Shown in pieces: positions 17,392 to 25,064 of a DNA stretch of 64,000 nucleotides (the stretch's first letter is position 1; each line of letters starts with the position of its first letter). The notes under the pieces are model-generated. The model did no database searches. It saw only the letters and a program-made list of their open reading frames with translations, and was not told where the DNA came from. The DNA comes from Palsa-504 sp963705835. Lineage in GTDB: Bacteria; Actinomycetota; Actinomycetes; Streptosporangiales; Streptosporangiaceae. A program made the position numbers and the translations under genes. The stretch is taken from the NCBI GenBank assembly GCA_963705835.1, contig CAVPLC010000111.1:1-64000 (forward strand), written 5' to 3'.

Positions 17392-18321
17392 GGGGCCAGA
17401 CCGCTTGCTGGCCCGGGGGGACGACCCTGCTGGCCTTGCCGCCTGTGGCGGCGGGCCCAGACCCCCCGCATGCTTGGCCAGGTACTGACGGATCTGGGCG
17501 AGGTTGTGGGCCGAGGACTCGCGGGCTCGTTCCTCCCAGGCGAAGACGCAGACCGTCGCGATGCCGTCGAACTCGAGCTCGGTAAGCGTCGCGAAGAACA
17601 CGTCCCAGTCGACCTCGCCCTGGCCGATGTCCAGGTGCTGGTGCACCCGGGCGGGCGAGCCCGGCGGGTTCACGATGTAGCGCAGGCCGGAGGAGGCACG
17701 GTGGTCGAAGGAGTCGGCGACGTGCACGTGCGTCAGCAGCGGCCCGGCGTACTTCATGATCCCTTCGATGTCGCCGCCCTGGTGGAAGGTGTGCGGCGCG
17801 CAGTACAGGAACGACACCAATTCGTGGTCGATCCCGTGGAGCAGGTCTATGGCGGCCCTGCCGTCTTCGATGAAGTCGTCCGGGTGCGGTTCGAGGACCA
17901 GCCGGACGCCCTCGCGCTCGAAGACCGGGAGCAGGTCCTCCATGGACCGCCAGAACTGGGCCTCGCTGGCCGAGGGGGCCTCCGGCCGGCCGTTGAGCTC
18001 GGAGTTCATCACGTTCACGCCGAGGTCCACGGTGATCTGGACGGCGCGCTTCCAGTAGCGCACCGCGGCCTGGCGCTCGTCCTCGTCCGGGCCGGACCAC
18101 CGGTAGAGCGGCAGCACGGAGGAAACCTGGACGCCGGCCGCGGTCAGCGCCTTGGAGAACGAGGCGATCTGGGCCCGGTCCGCCCGCGGGTGAGTGAAGA
18201 ACGGCAGGAAGTCCTCGCGCGGCGACAGCTCGATGTACTGGTAGTCCAGGTCGGCGACCAGGGCGGGCAGGTCGGTCAGCGGGACCCGGCGGAACATGTA
18301 GGGGTCAAGGGCGATCTTCAT
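17392..18321 (-). CDS. Sugar phosphate isomerase/epimerase (IolI/IolE-like TIM barrel)
   Basis: It starts at 18321 (MKIALDPYMFRRVPLTDLPA), two bases after the iolG stop. AP-endonuclease-2-type TIM-barrel motifs include YIELSPREDFLPFF, VNVMNSELNGRP, VRLVLEPHPDDF, HVHVADSFDH and VHQHLDIGQGEVDW, whose Glu/His/Asp residues would bind metal. The reaction is probably isomerisation or dehydration of a cyclitol-derived keto sugar. The normal C-terminus is missing: after LAQIRQYLAKHA the frame runs through a repeat element (GGLGPPPQAARPAGSSPRAS) straight into the next dehydrogenase. A natural bifunctional fusion or loss of a stop codon are both possible. Confidence 0.8.
17407..17470 (+). repeat. G/C-run repeat element at gene junction (copy 2, opposite orientation)
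   Basis: The plus strand reads GCTGGCCCGGGGGGACGACC and ends CCCAGACCCCCCGCA, the same outer sequence as copies 1 and 3 but on the other strand. A 25-bp insert with its own GCCGCC-type symmetry lies in the middle. It encodes the linker between the isomerase and the dehydrogenase. Confidence 0.7.
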
Positions 18322-18323
18322 CG

Positions 18324-19386
18324 TCACTGGGCCTTGGCGTAGAAGTCGGGGCGTTCGGGCATGAAGACGGCAGCGCGCTGGCCGGTCCGCAGCGCCGATA
18401 TGGCGGCGTCGGTGACCGCGGCGGCGGCGTAGCCGTCCCACGCGCTCGGGCCGGTGCAGGTGCCTGCGGCCACCGCGTTCAGCCAGTCCTGCAGCTCCTC
18501 GTCGTAGGCGCGGACGAACCGGTCGCGCCAGTCGACCGGGACGCGGTCTCCCTGCGGGGGGGTCTGGGGGGGGTCGTCCCCCCGGGTAAGCACGGCGGCG
18601 GCCGGCCGCCGTGACCGTGGCCTCGGCGGCGTCCGCGAGCGCCGCGGTCCCGGACTCGCCCACGATCTCGCCGCGGATGTCATAGCCGTACCCGGCGTTG
18701 ACGAACACCTCGTCGTCGACCAGGACGCCGTTGGCCATCTCGAGCACGATGATCAGCGGATCGTACAGGTCGGCGGGTGCGTGGCTGGTCCGGCGGGGCC
18801 GCAGGACGCTGGTGGCCACGATCTCTTCGTCGAACAGCCAGCGCACGATGTCGATCTCGTGCACGGCCGAGTCGGTGATGATCATCTCGGTGGTGAAGCC
18901 GTACGGCGGCACCGACGGGTTGCGGTGCGCGCAGTGCATCATCAGCGGGGCGCCGATGCTGCCGTCGTCCAGCGCCGCTTTGAGCGCGCGATAGCCGGCG
19001 TCGTACCGGCGCATGAAGCCGACCTGGACCAGCCGCCGGCCCGCGGCCATCTCGGCGTCGAGGATCCGCTGACAGGCCTGGACGTTCGGCGCGAGCGGCT
19101 TCTCGCAGAACACCGGCTTGCCGGCCCTGATCGCCGCGACGACCTGCTCCTCGTGCGCCGGGCCCCAGGAGGCGACGAGCACCCCGTCGACGCTGGCGTC
19201 CCCGATGAGGTCCTCGGCCGACGCGTGCACCCGCGCGCCGGGCAGGCCGGCGGCCACCTGCTCGGCGCGGGCCGCGTCGACGTCGGTGACCGCCACCACG
19301 GCTCCGCCGGACAGCACGCCGGCGATCCGGCGGATGTGGTCCTGGCCCATCATGCCCACGCCGATGACGCCTACGTTCACGCGCAT
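18324..19386 (-). CDS. iolG: Inositol 2-dehydrogenase, interrupted by a repeat and frameshift
   Basis: It starts MRVNVGVIGVGMMGQDHIRR (Rossmann motif) and continues with GKPVFCEKPLAPN, QVGFMRRYDAGYRALK and DSAVHEIDIVRWLFDEE, the signature of inositol/inosose dehydrogenases (NAD-dependent myo-inositol to scyllo-inosose). The C-terminus VDWRDRFVRAYDEELQDWL to RPDFYAKAQ is one frame over. The break lies in a G/C-run repeat at 18551-18593, inserted between AAGRR and GDRVPVDW. The start overlaps the upstream stop (TAATG). If the extra base is real the enzyme is truncated; if it is a homopolymer error the gene reads through with a short insertion. Confidence 0.8.
18551..18593 (-). repeat. G/C-run repeat element inside iolG (copy 3)
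   Basis: The minus strand reads GTGCTTACCCGGGGGGACGA, then a run of eight C, then CAGACCCCCCCGCAGGG. This is the shortest and cleanest copy. Its homopolymer runs coincide with the iolG frameshift. Confidence 0.7.
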
Positions 19387-20321
19387 TACTGGTCACCTCC
19401 GATGCCGACGCTGCGCAGGTAGCGGTAGGTGCGCTCGGCGATCGGCTTGGGCTTGCCGAAGTCGGCCGGGTACATGTCCTGTTCGACGACCACGAACAGG
19501 TCCCGCTCCAGCCCGAGCAGGGCCTTGGCGACCGCCTCGACGTCGGGCTGGCCGGCGGGCGGCTCGCAGCTGGCTCCCATGGCCACGGCCTGCCCGAACG
19601 CCAGGTGATCGGCGTCGGCCTTCGCGACGATGGCCGGATCCATCTGCTTGATGTGCACGTACCCGATGCGCTCGGGGTAGCGGCTGATCACGGCCACGTT
19701 GTCGGCGTGCCGGTAGGCCAGGTGGCCGGTGTCCAGGCAGAGCGACACGTAGCGGGGATCGGTCTGGTCGAGGAACCGTTCGGTCTGTTCCTGCGTCTCC
19801 ACGTGGCTGTCGGCGTGCGGGTGGAACTGCAGCCGCACGCCGTACTCCTGGGCCACGATCTTGCCGAGCTCGTCGGTGGCCCGGATCAGGGTGCGCCACT
19901 GGTCCTCGTCCAGGGCCGCGGGCTCGTAGAACGCGCCGGTCTTGTCGTCGCGGTAGCCGGGCACCGGCACGAAGACCAGGTGCCCGGCGCCCACCGCGGC
20001 GGTCAGCTCGGCCACCTTGGCGGTGGCGCGGACGATGTCGGGCCAGTCGCCGGCCCGGTGCAGGCCGCTGTGGCCGTGCATGGTGCCGGCGGCCACCCTG
20101 AGCCCGCGCCGGCTCAGCTCCTCGGACAGCCGGCCCGGGTCGGTGGGCAGGTAGCCGTACGGCCCGAGCTCGAGCCACTCGTAGCCCACCTCCGCGACCT
20201 CGTCGAGGAACCGCTCCCAGGGGGTCTGCAGCGGGTCGTCGGCGAACCACACCCCCCAGGAGTCGGGGCAGGTGCCAAGCCGGAGGCGCGGCGCGGGGGC
20301 GGTCGAGCCATTCGCGCTCAT
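19386..20321 (-). CDS. IolE-like TIM-barrel isomerase/dehydratase
   Basis: This 311-residue protein is of the AP-endonuclease-2 TIM-barrel family. Motifs are LGTCPDSWGVWFADDPLQTP, YEWLELGPYGYLPTDP, GVRLQFHPHADSHVET, YVSLCLDTGHLAYR and IGYVHIKQMDP, closest to actinobacterial IolE (scyllo-inosose dehydratase). The Glu/Asp/His set would hold a divalent metal. It lies in the inositol operon after the ABC transporter and overlaps iolG by one base (TAATG). This is the best candidate here for the inosose dehydratase step, although another TIM-barrel protein (30597-31610) could share the role. Confidence 0.82.
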   Translation of the reverse strand: MSANGSTAPAPRLRLGTCPDSWGVWFADDPLQTPWERFLDEVAEVGYEWLELGPYGYLPTDPGRLSEELSRRGLRVAAGTMHGHSGLHRAGDWPDIVRATAKVAELTAAVGAGHLVFVPVPGYRDDKTGAFYEPAALDEDQWRTLIRATDELGKIVAQEYGVRLQFHPHADSHVETQEQTERFLDQTDPRYVSLCLDTGHLAYRHADNVAVISRYPERIGYVHIKQMDPAIVAKADADHLAFGQAVAMGASCEPPAGQPDVEAVAKALLGLERDLFVVVEQDMYPADFGKPKPIAERTYRYLRSVGIGGDQ

Positions 20322-20339
20322 GAGGTGAAAGGGTCCTTC

Positions 20340-21240
20340 CTAGTCGTGGCCGACGCTGGCGTCTGATTCAGCGCCCGGCTGGTGGGTGATGCCGAGCTCT
20401 TGGACTTCTTCCTCCATCTCGTGGCCGGCCTCGGCGGCGGCACCGCCCGCGCCCTCGAGTTCGTGGCTGAGGGCCTCGAGTTCGGCGCCGCCGGCCATCA
20501 GGCCGGTGAGCTCGTCGCGGGTGATCTGGCTCTTCTCGAAGTAGCCGATGGACCGGCCGCGGTTGAGCAGCAGGAACCGGTCGCCGACCGGGTAGGCGTG
20601 GTGCGGGTTGTGGGTGATGAAGATGACGCCCAGGCCGCGCTCGCGGGCCTGGATGATGTACTTCAGCACCACCCCGGACTGCTTGACGCCGAGCGCGGCG
20701 GTGGGCTCGTCCAGGATCAGCACCTTGGCGCCGAAGTGCACGGCGCGGGAGATCGCCACGCACTGCCGCTCGCCGCCGGACAGGGTGCCGATCGGCTGGT
20801 CGACGTCGCGCAGGTCGATGCCCATCGCGAGGAGCTCTTCCTTGCAGGTCTTCTTCATGAAGGGGATATCCAGCCGGAGACCCTTGCGGACCTCGGCACC
20901 CAGGAAGAAGTTCCGCCACACCGGCATCAGCGGGACCACGGCCAGGTCCTGGTAGACCGTGGCGATGCCCCGCTCGAGCGCCTCGCGCGGGGAGTTGAAC
21001 TCGACGGGTTTGCCCTCGACCTCGTAGGTGCCCGTGCTGGGCTGGTGCAGCCCGGCGATGATCTTGATCAGGGTGGACTTGCCGGCCCCGTTGTCACCCA
21101 GCACGCAGGTGACCTCGCCCGCGCCCACCTCGAGCGTGATGTCGGTCAGGGCGATGATGCTGCCGTAGTGCTTGCCGGCGTTGGTGAGCCGGACCAGCGG
21201 CTCGCCGGGCTGTCCGGCTGTTCTCGGTGGTGGTGGTCAT
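20340..21240 (-). CDS. Sugar ABC transporter ATP-binding protein, frameshifted near the start
   Basis: Walker A is VLGDNGAGKSTLIKIIAGL, the signature LSGGERQCVAISRAV, and Walker B KVLILDEPTAALGVKQSG. This is a single-domain RbsA/XylG-type ATPase for a carbohydrate importer, with an unusual acidic, alanine-rich tail after the ABC domain. The natural start is probably ATG at 21240 (MTTTTENS), four bases into the permease end. Only after a +1 shift at about 21200-21225 does the frame give PLVRLTNAGKHYGSIIALTD and the rest. The GTG at 21128 would give a protein lacking the first strand. A sequencing indel is likely. Confidence 0.8.
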
Positions 21241-22296
21241 CGTGCGGACTCCGCTCGCTTTCGGATGGCTGTGTTCAGCACGATCGCGCCGAGCAGCAGC
21301 AGGCCGACGAAGAACTGGAACCAGTCCGGGTTCCAGCCGGCGTAGATGATGCCCTGCTCGACCATGCCGAAGATCAGCACGCCGATCGCGGCACCGACCG
21401 CCGACCCGTAGCCGCCGGTGAGCAGGCAGCCGCCGACCACCGCCGCGATGATGTAGACGAACTCGTTGCCGATGCCGTTGGCGGACTGGATGGTGTTGAA
21501 CTCGAACAGGGTGTGCATGCCGGTGAACCAGGCCATGAGGCCCGACCGCCATGAACAGGGCGATCTTCATCTTGCCCACCGGCACGCCGACCGCACGGGC
21601 CGACTGCGCCGACCCGCCGACCGAGAAGATCCAGTTCCCGTAGCGGGTCCGCAGCAGGATCCAGGTCGCGATGAGGAAGAACACGATCCAGTAGACGATG
21701 GTGATCCGGATGTTCACCCCGGCCACGGTGAAGCTGGAGGCGAACACCTTCTGCGCCGAGGAGAAGCCCGCGATGTTGGAGATGTTCGGGCTGGCCACCT
21801 GGTTGGTGATGGTCTGGGTCAGGGCGATGTTGATGCCCTGCAGCATGAAGAACGTGCCCAGCGTGACCAGGAAGCTCGGGATCCCGGTCTTGACCACGAT
21901 CCAGCCGTTGAGGAACCCGATGAACAGGGACAGCGCCAGCGCGACCAGCACCCCGACCCATACGTTCACGGTGAACTCGTAGCTGAACAGGGACGCGCAC
22001 AGCGCCGAGCTGGTGACCGCGACACCGGCCGACAGGTCGAACTCGCCGCCGATCATCAGCAGGGCGACGGGCGTGACCATCAGGCCGAAGACCGAGGTGA
22101 CGTACAGCACGGACGAGAACGAGACCGCGTACCGGAACGACGGCGCGATGATGAAGAAGAACAGGTAGACGACGATCGCACCCGCCAGCGCGCCGGCCTC
22201 GGGACGGGCCAGCAGCCGGGCCAGGGGGGACTTGCGCACGACCCGCTCGTCGAGCATCGGCGGCGGGGTGAGCGGAGCTTCGGCGGTCTGAGTCAT
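21237..22296 (-). CDS. Sugar ABC transporter permease (BPD_transp_2), frameshifted
   Basis: The N-terminal 250 residues include many hydrophobic segments (LAGAIVVYLFFFIIAPS, VTPVALLMIGGEFDLSAG, GTFFMLQGINIALTQ) and the permease motif GGEFDLSAGVAV found in RbsC/inositol permeases. At about 21538 the sequence GTCGGGCCTCATG carries one base too many. Removing one G joins ALFMAVGLMAWFTGMHTLFE and the rest of the protein, ending NTAIRKRAESAR at 21237. It sits between the binding protein and the ATPase of the inositol operon. The substrate is inferred from context to be inositol or another cyclitol. Confidence 0.8.
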
Positions 22297-22316
22297 GAGA
22301 TATTCCCTTTCTGCGG

Positions 22317-22430
22317 GGTCGCCGGGGGGTACGGGGGGGCGGGTAGCCCCCCCGTGCGCGGGGGTTCCGGGGATTCGCCCCCGGGCTATGCCCTTGCGGG
22401 AGGGTCGGGGGTCGCCCCCGGGCTAGCACA
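22317..22430 (-). repeat. Two tandem G/C-run repeats between binding protein and permease genes (copy 4)
   Basis: The minus strand has GTGCTAGCCCGGGGGCGACC with CCCGACCCTCCCGCAAGGG, then a second unit beginning ATAGCCCGGGGGCGA. They match the elements inside iolG and its neighbour, but here are extragenic. Their hairpin potential could also affect mRNA processing between operon genes. Confidence 0.65.
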
Positions 22431-22448
22431 GCCCCGGGCGGTCACCCT

Positions 22449-23459
22449 CTAGCGCGTGCCCCGCTCCGCGTACACCGCCACCTGGGCGACGTTGCTGGAG
22501 TCGATGAACGACGGGCCGGTCAGCACGGTCTGCCGCCGCCGAGCACGTCGCCGTTGGTCAGGTACAGCCACAGCGAGTCGACCGACTCGTAGCCCTGCAC
22601 GTACGGCTGCTGGTCCACGGCCCACTGCACGGCCCCGGACTTGATCTTGGCGATCTCCGCGGCGTTGGTGTCGAAGGTGTAGAGCTTGGCGCTGCTGCCC
22701 GACGAACTGGATCGAGTTGATGGCGATCAGCGCGATCGGCGCGCCGAGCGTGATGACGGCGTCGATGGACTTGTCCTGGGTCAGCTTGGCGTTGATGGTG
22801 GACTGCACGGCCGAGGAGTTGGTGCCGTCGACGTACAGCTTGGTCATCGTGCCCTCGGAGCCGAGGCCCTGCGCCACGCCCGCGCACCGGGCCTCGAGCT
22901 GAACCTGGCCCTGGGCCTGCAGGACGCAGAGCACGTGCTTGGCGCCCGCGGCCGCGAGCCGCTTGCCGGCCGCGACCCCGGCGATGGACTCGTCCTGGCC
23001 GAAGTACTCCATGCCGCCGCACTGCTGCCAGTTGGCCACGCCCGCGTTGAACATGACCACCGGAATCCCGGCCGCCCGGGCCTTCTGGATGGTCGGGCAG
23101 ATGGCCGCCGGGTCGGGGTCGGTGACCGCGATGCCGCTGACGTGGCTGTTGATCGCGTCCTGGATCAGGTTGGCCTGCTGGGTCGGGTCCTGGTTGTTGG
23201 AGTAATTCAGGGTGACGTTGTCCTTGGCGGCCGCGGCGGTCGCGCCGGCCCGGATGATGTCCCAGAACGTGTCGCCCGGCGCGGCGTGCGTGATCATGGC
23301 GATGGTGTAGTGCGGCGTGTTGGCGTGGCCGACCGCGACGCTCGCCGTGGAGCCGCCGTTGGCGTTGGCCTTGCCGCCGGTGCTGCTGCACGCGGCCAGG
23401 CCGAGGGCCGTGATCGCGATCAGCGCGGTGACGATGATCCGGCTTCTGGATCTGAACAT
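22449..23459 (-). CDS. Sugar-binding lipoprotein of the ABC transporter, with two compensating frameshifts
   Basis: A lipoprotein signal (MFRSRSRIIVTALIAITALG then LAACSST with the lipobox cysteine) is followed by a Peripla_BP_4 domain: HYTIAMITHAAPGDTFWDII, SGIAVTDPDPAAICPTIQKA and GIPVVMFNAGVAN. After IALIAINSIQFVG (about 22690) the frame shifts +1, giving SSAKLYTFDTNAAEIAKIKS to DSLWLYLTNGDVLGGG. It returns near 22545 to QTVLTGPSFIDSSNVAQVAV. With both shifts the product has the normal length, about 335 residues. It would deliver inositol-like substrates to the adjacent permease. Confidence 0.8.
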   Translation of the reverse strand: MFRSRSRIIVTALIAITALGLAACSSTGGKANANGGSTASVAVGHANTPHYTIAMITHAAPGDTFWDIIRAGATAAAAKDNVTLNYSNNQDPTQQANLIQDAINSHVSGIAVTDPDPAAICPTIQKARAAGIPVVMFNAGVANWQQCGGMEYFGQDESIAGVAAGKRLAAAGAKHVLCVLQAQGQVQLEARCAGVAQGLGSEGTMTKLYVDGTNSSAVQSTINAKLTQDKSIDAVITLGAPIALIAINSIQFVGQQRQALHLRHQRRGDRQDQVRGRAVGRGPAAVRAGLRVGRLAVAVPDQRRRARRRQTVLTGPSFIDSSNVAQVAVYAERGTR

Positions 23460-23521
23460 CTGCGTTACCTCCGTCTGAGGATTGACTGCTGGAATTGATC
23501 GGGGGTGGACCGTCGGCCTGG

Positions 23522-25027
23522 TCAGGTGGCGGTCGGGAAATGCATGTGCGCGCGGTGGTGCTCGTTGGTGGTCGGTATCCGGCCAGCGGCTGGTGACGGC
23601 CTTGGCGCGGGTGTAGAAGCGGACTGCCTTCGGGGCCGTGCACGTGGGTGTCGCCGAACAGCGAGTCCTTCCACCCGCCGAAGGAGTAGAAGGCCATCGG
23701 AACCGGGATCGGGACGTTGATGCCGATCATCCCGACCTGCACGTCCCGCTGGAATTTCCTGGCGGCCCGGCCGCTGGAGGTGAAGATGGCGGTGCCGTTC
23801 CCGTACGGGTTGGCGTTGACGATGTCGAGGGCCTCGCCGAAGCTCTCGGCGCGCAGGACGACCAGGACGGGACCGAAGATCTCGTCGCGGTAGATGTCCA
23901 TGTCCGTGGTGACGTAGTCGAACAGGCACGGGCCGACGAAGAAGCCGTTCTCGTGGCCTTCGACCACCAGGCCGCGGCCGTCGACGACGAGCGCGGCCCC
24001 GGCGTGCGACGCCGCGGTCGACGTAGCCGACGATGCGGTCCCTGGCCTGCGGCGTGACCACGGGGCCCATCTCGGAGGCCTGGTCGCGGCCCGGCCCCAC
24101 CCGCACCTCGCGGGCCTTGTCGGCGAGCCTGGCGACCAGGGCGTCGCCCGCCTCGCCCACGGCGACGACCGCGGAGATCGCCATGCAGCGCTGGCCGGCC
24201 GACCCGTAGCCCGCGGCGGTGATGTGGTTCGCCGCGAACTCCAGGTCCGCGTCGGGCAGCACGACGGCGTGGTTCTTCGCGCCGCCGAGCGCCTGCACGC
24301 GCTTGCCGCCGGCCGAGGCCCGCTGGTGCACGTACCGGGCGATCGGCGTGGAGCCGACGAAGCTGACCGCCGCGATGCCGGGGTGGTCCAGGATGGCGTC
24401 GACCGCGACCTTGTCGCCGTGGACCACGTTGAACACGCCCTCGGGCAGCCCGGCCTCGGCGTACAGCTCGGCGATGAAGTTGGACACCGACGGGTCGCGC
24501 TCGCTCGGCTTGAGGATGAACGTGTTCCCGGCCGCGATCGCGATCGGGTGCATCCACATCGGCACCATGGCCGGGAAGTTGAACGGGGTGATCCCGGCGC
24601 AGACGCCGAGCGGCTGCCGGAACGAGTAGGCGTCGACGTCGGTGGAGACCTGCTCGGAGTACTCGCCCTTGAGCAGGGACGGGATGCCCGAGGCGAACTC
24701 GACGACCTCCAGGCCCCTGATGACCTCGCCCTTGGCGTCGGAGAACACCTTGCCGTGCTCGTCGGACACGATCTCGGCCAGCCGGTCCAGGTGGCGTTCG
24801 ACGAGGTCGCGCATGGCGAACATGACGCGGGCCCGGCGGACGAGCGACACGTCGCGCCAGGAGTCGAAGGCCTTGGCCGCGGCCGCCACGGCGGCGTCCA
24901 CGTCGGCCGGGGCGGCGAGCGCGACCTGGGCCTGCTGCGCGCCTGTCGCGGGGTCGTAGACCGGGCCGAACCTCGTCGAGGCCCCGGACGTTCCCGAGCC
25001 GACGATCCAGTGTTGGATATTACGCAT
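23522..25027 (-). CDS. mmsA: Methylmalonate-semialdehyde dehydrogenase (acylating), with three frameshifts
   Basis: The MmsA/IolA aldehyde dehydrogenase runs from MRNIQHWIVG through GITPFNFPAMVPMWMHPIAI, NTFILKPSERDPS and VSFVGSTPIARYVHQRA, to GSAGQRCMAISAVVAVGEAG, where the cysteine is the catalytic nucleophile. Near 24010 the frame moves to LVVEGHENGFFVGPCLFDYV through GWKDSLFGDTHVHGPE, near 23650 to RFYTRAKAVTSRWPD, and near 23580 back to HMHFPTAT. Each shift is +1. The enzyme converts malonate semialdehyde to acetyl-CoA, the last step of inositol catabolism, and lies directly after iolD. Confidence 0.82.
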   Translation of the reverse strand: MRNIQHWIVGSGTSGASTRFGPVYDPATGAQQAQVALAAPADVDAAVAAAAKAFDSWRDVSLVRRARVMFAMRDLVERHLDRLAEIVSDEHGKVFSDAKGEVIRGLEVVEFASGIPSLLKGEYSEQVSTDVDAYSFRQPLGVCAGITPFNFPAMVPMWMHPIAIAAGNTFILKPSERDPSVSNFIAELYAEAGLPEGVFNVVHGDKVAVDAILDHPGIAAVSFVGSTPIARYVHQRASAGGKRVQALGGAKNHAVVLPDADLEFAANHITAAGYGSAGQRCMAISAVVAVGEAGDALVARLADKAREVRVGPGRDQASEMGPVVTPQARDRIVGYVDRGVARRGRARRRRPRPGGRRPRERLLRRPVPVRLRHHGHGHLPRRDLRSRPGRPARRELRRGPRHRQRQPVRERHRHLHLQRPGRQEIPAGRAGRDDRHQRPDPGSDGLLLLRRVEGLAVRRHPRARPRRQSASTPAPRPSPAAGRIPTTNEHHRAHMHFPTAT

Positions 25028-25064
25028 CCGTAGTTTCAGCCCTTTCTACAGGTAGAGCCGCTGA

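Noticed and set aside
21094..25027. Programmed ribosomal frameshifting in the ABC transporter and mmsA genes
   Set aside because: Twelve shifts spread over unrelated genes and no consistent slippery site plus structure. Sequencing indels explain them better.
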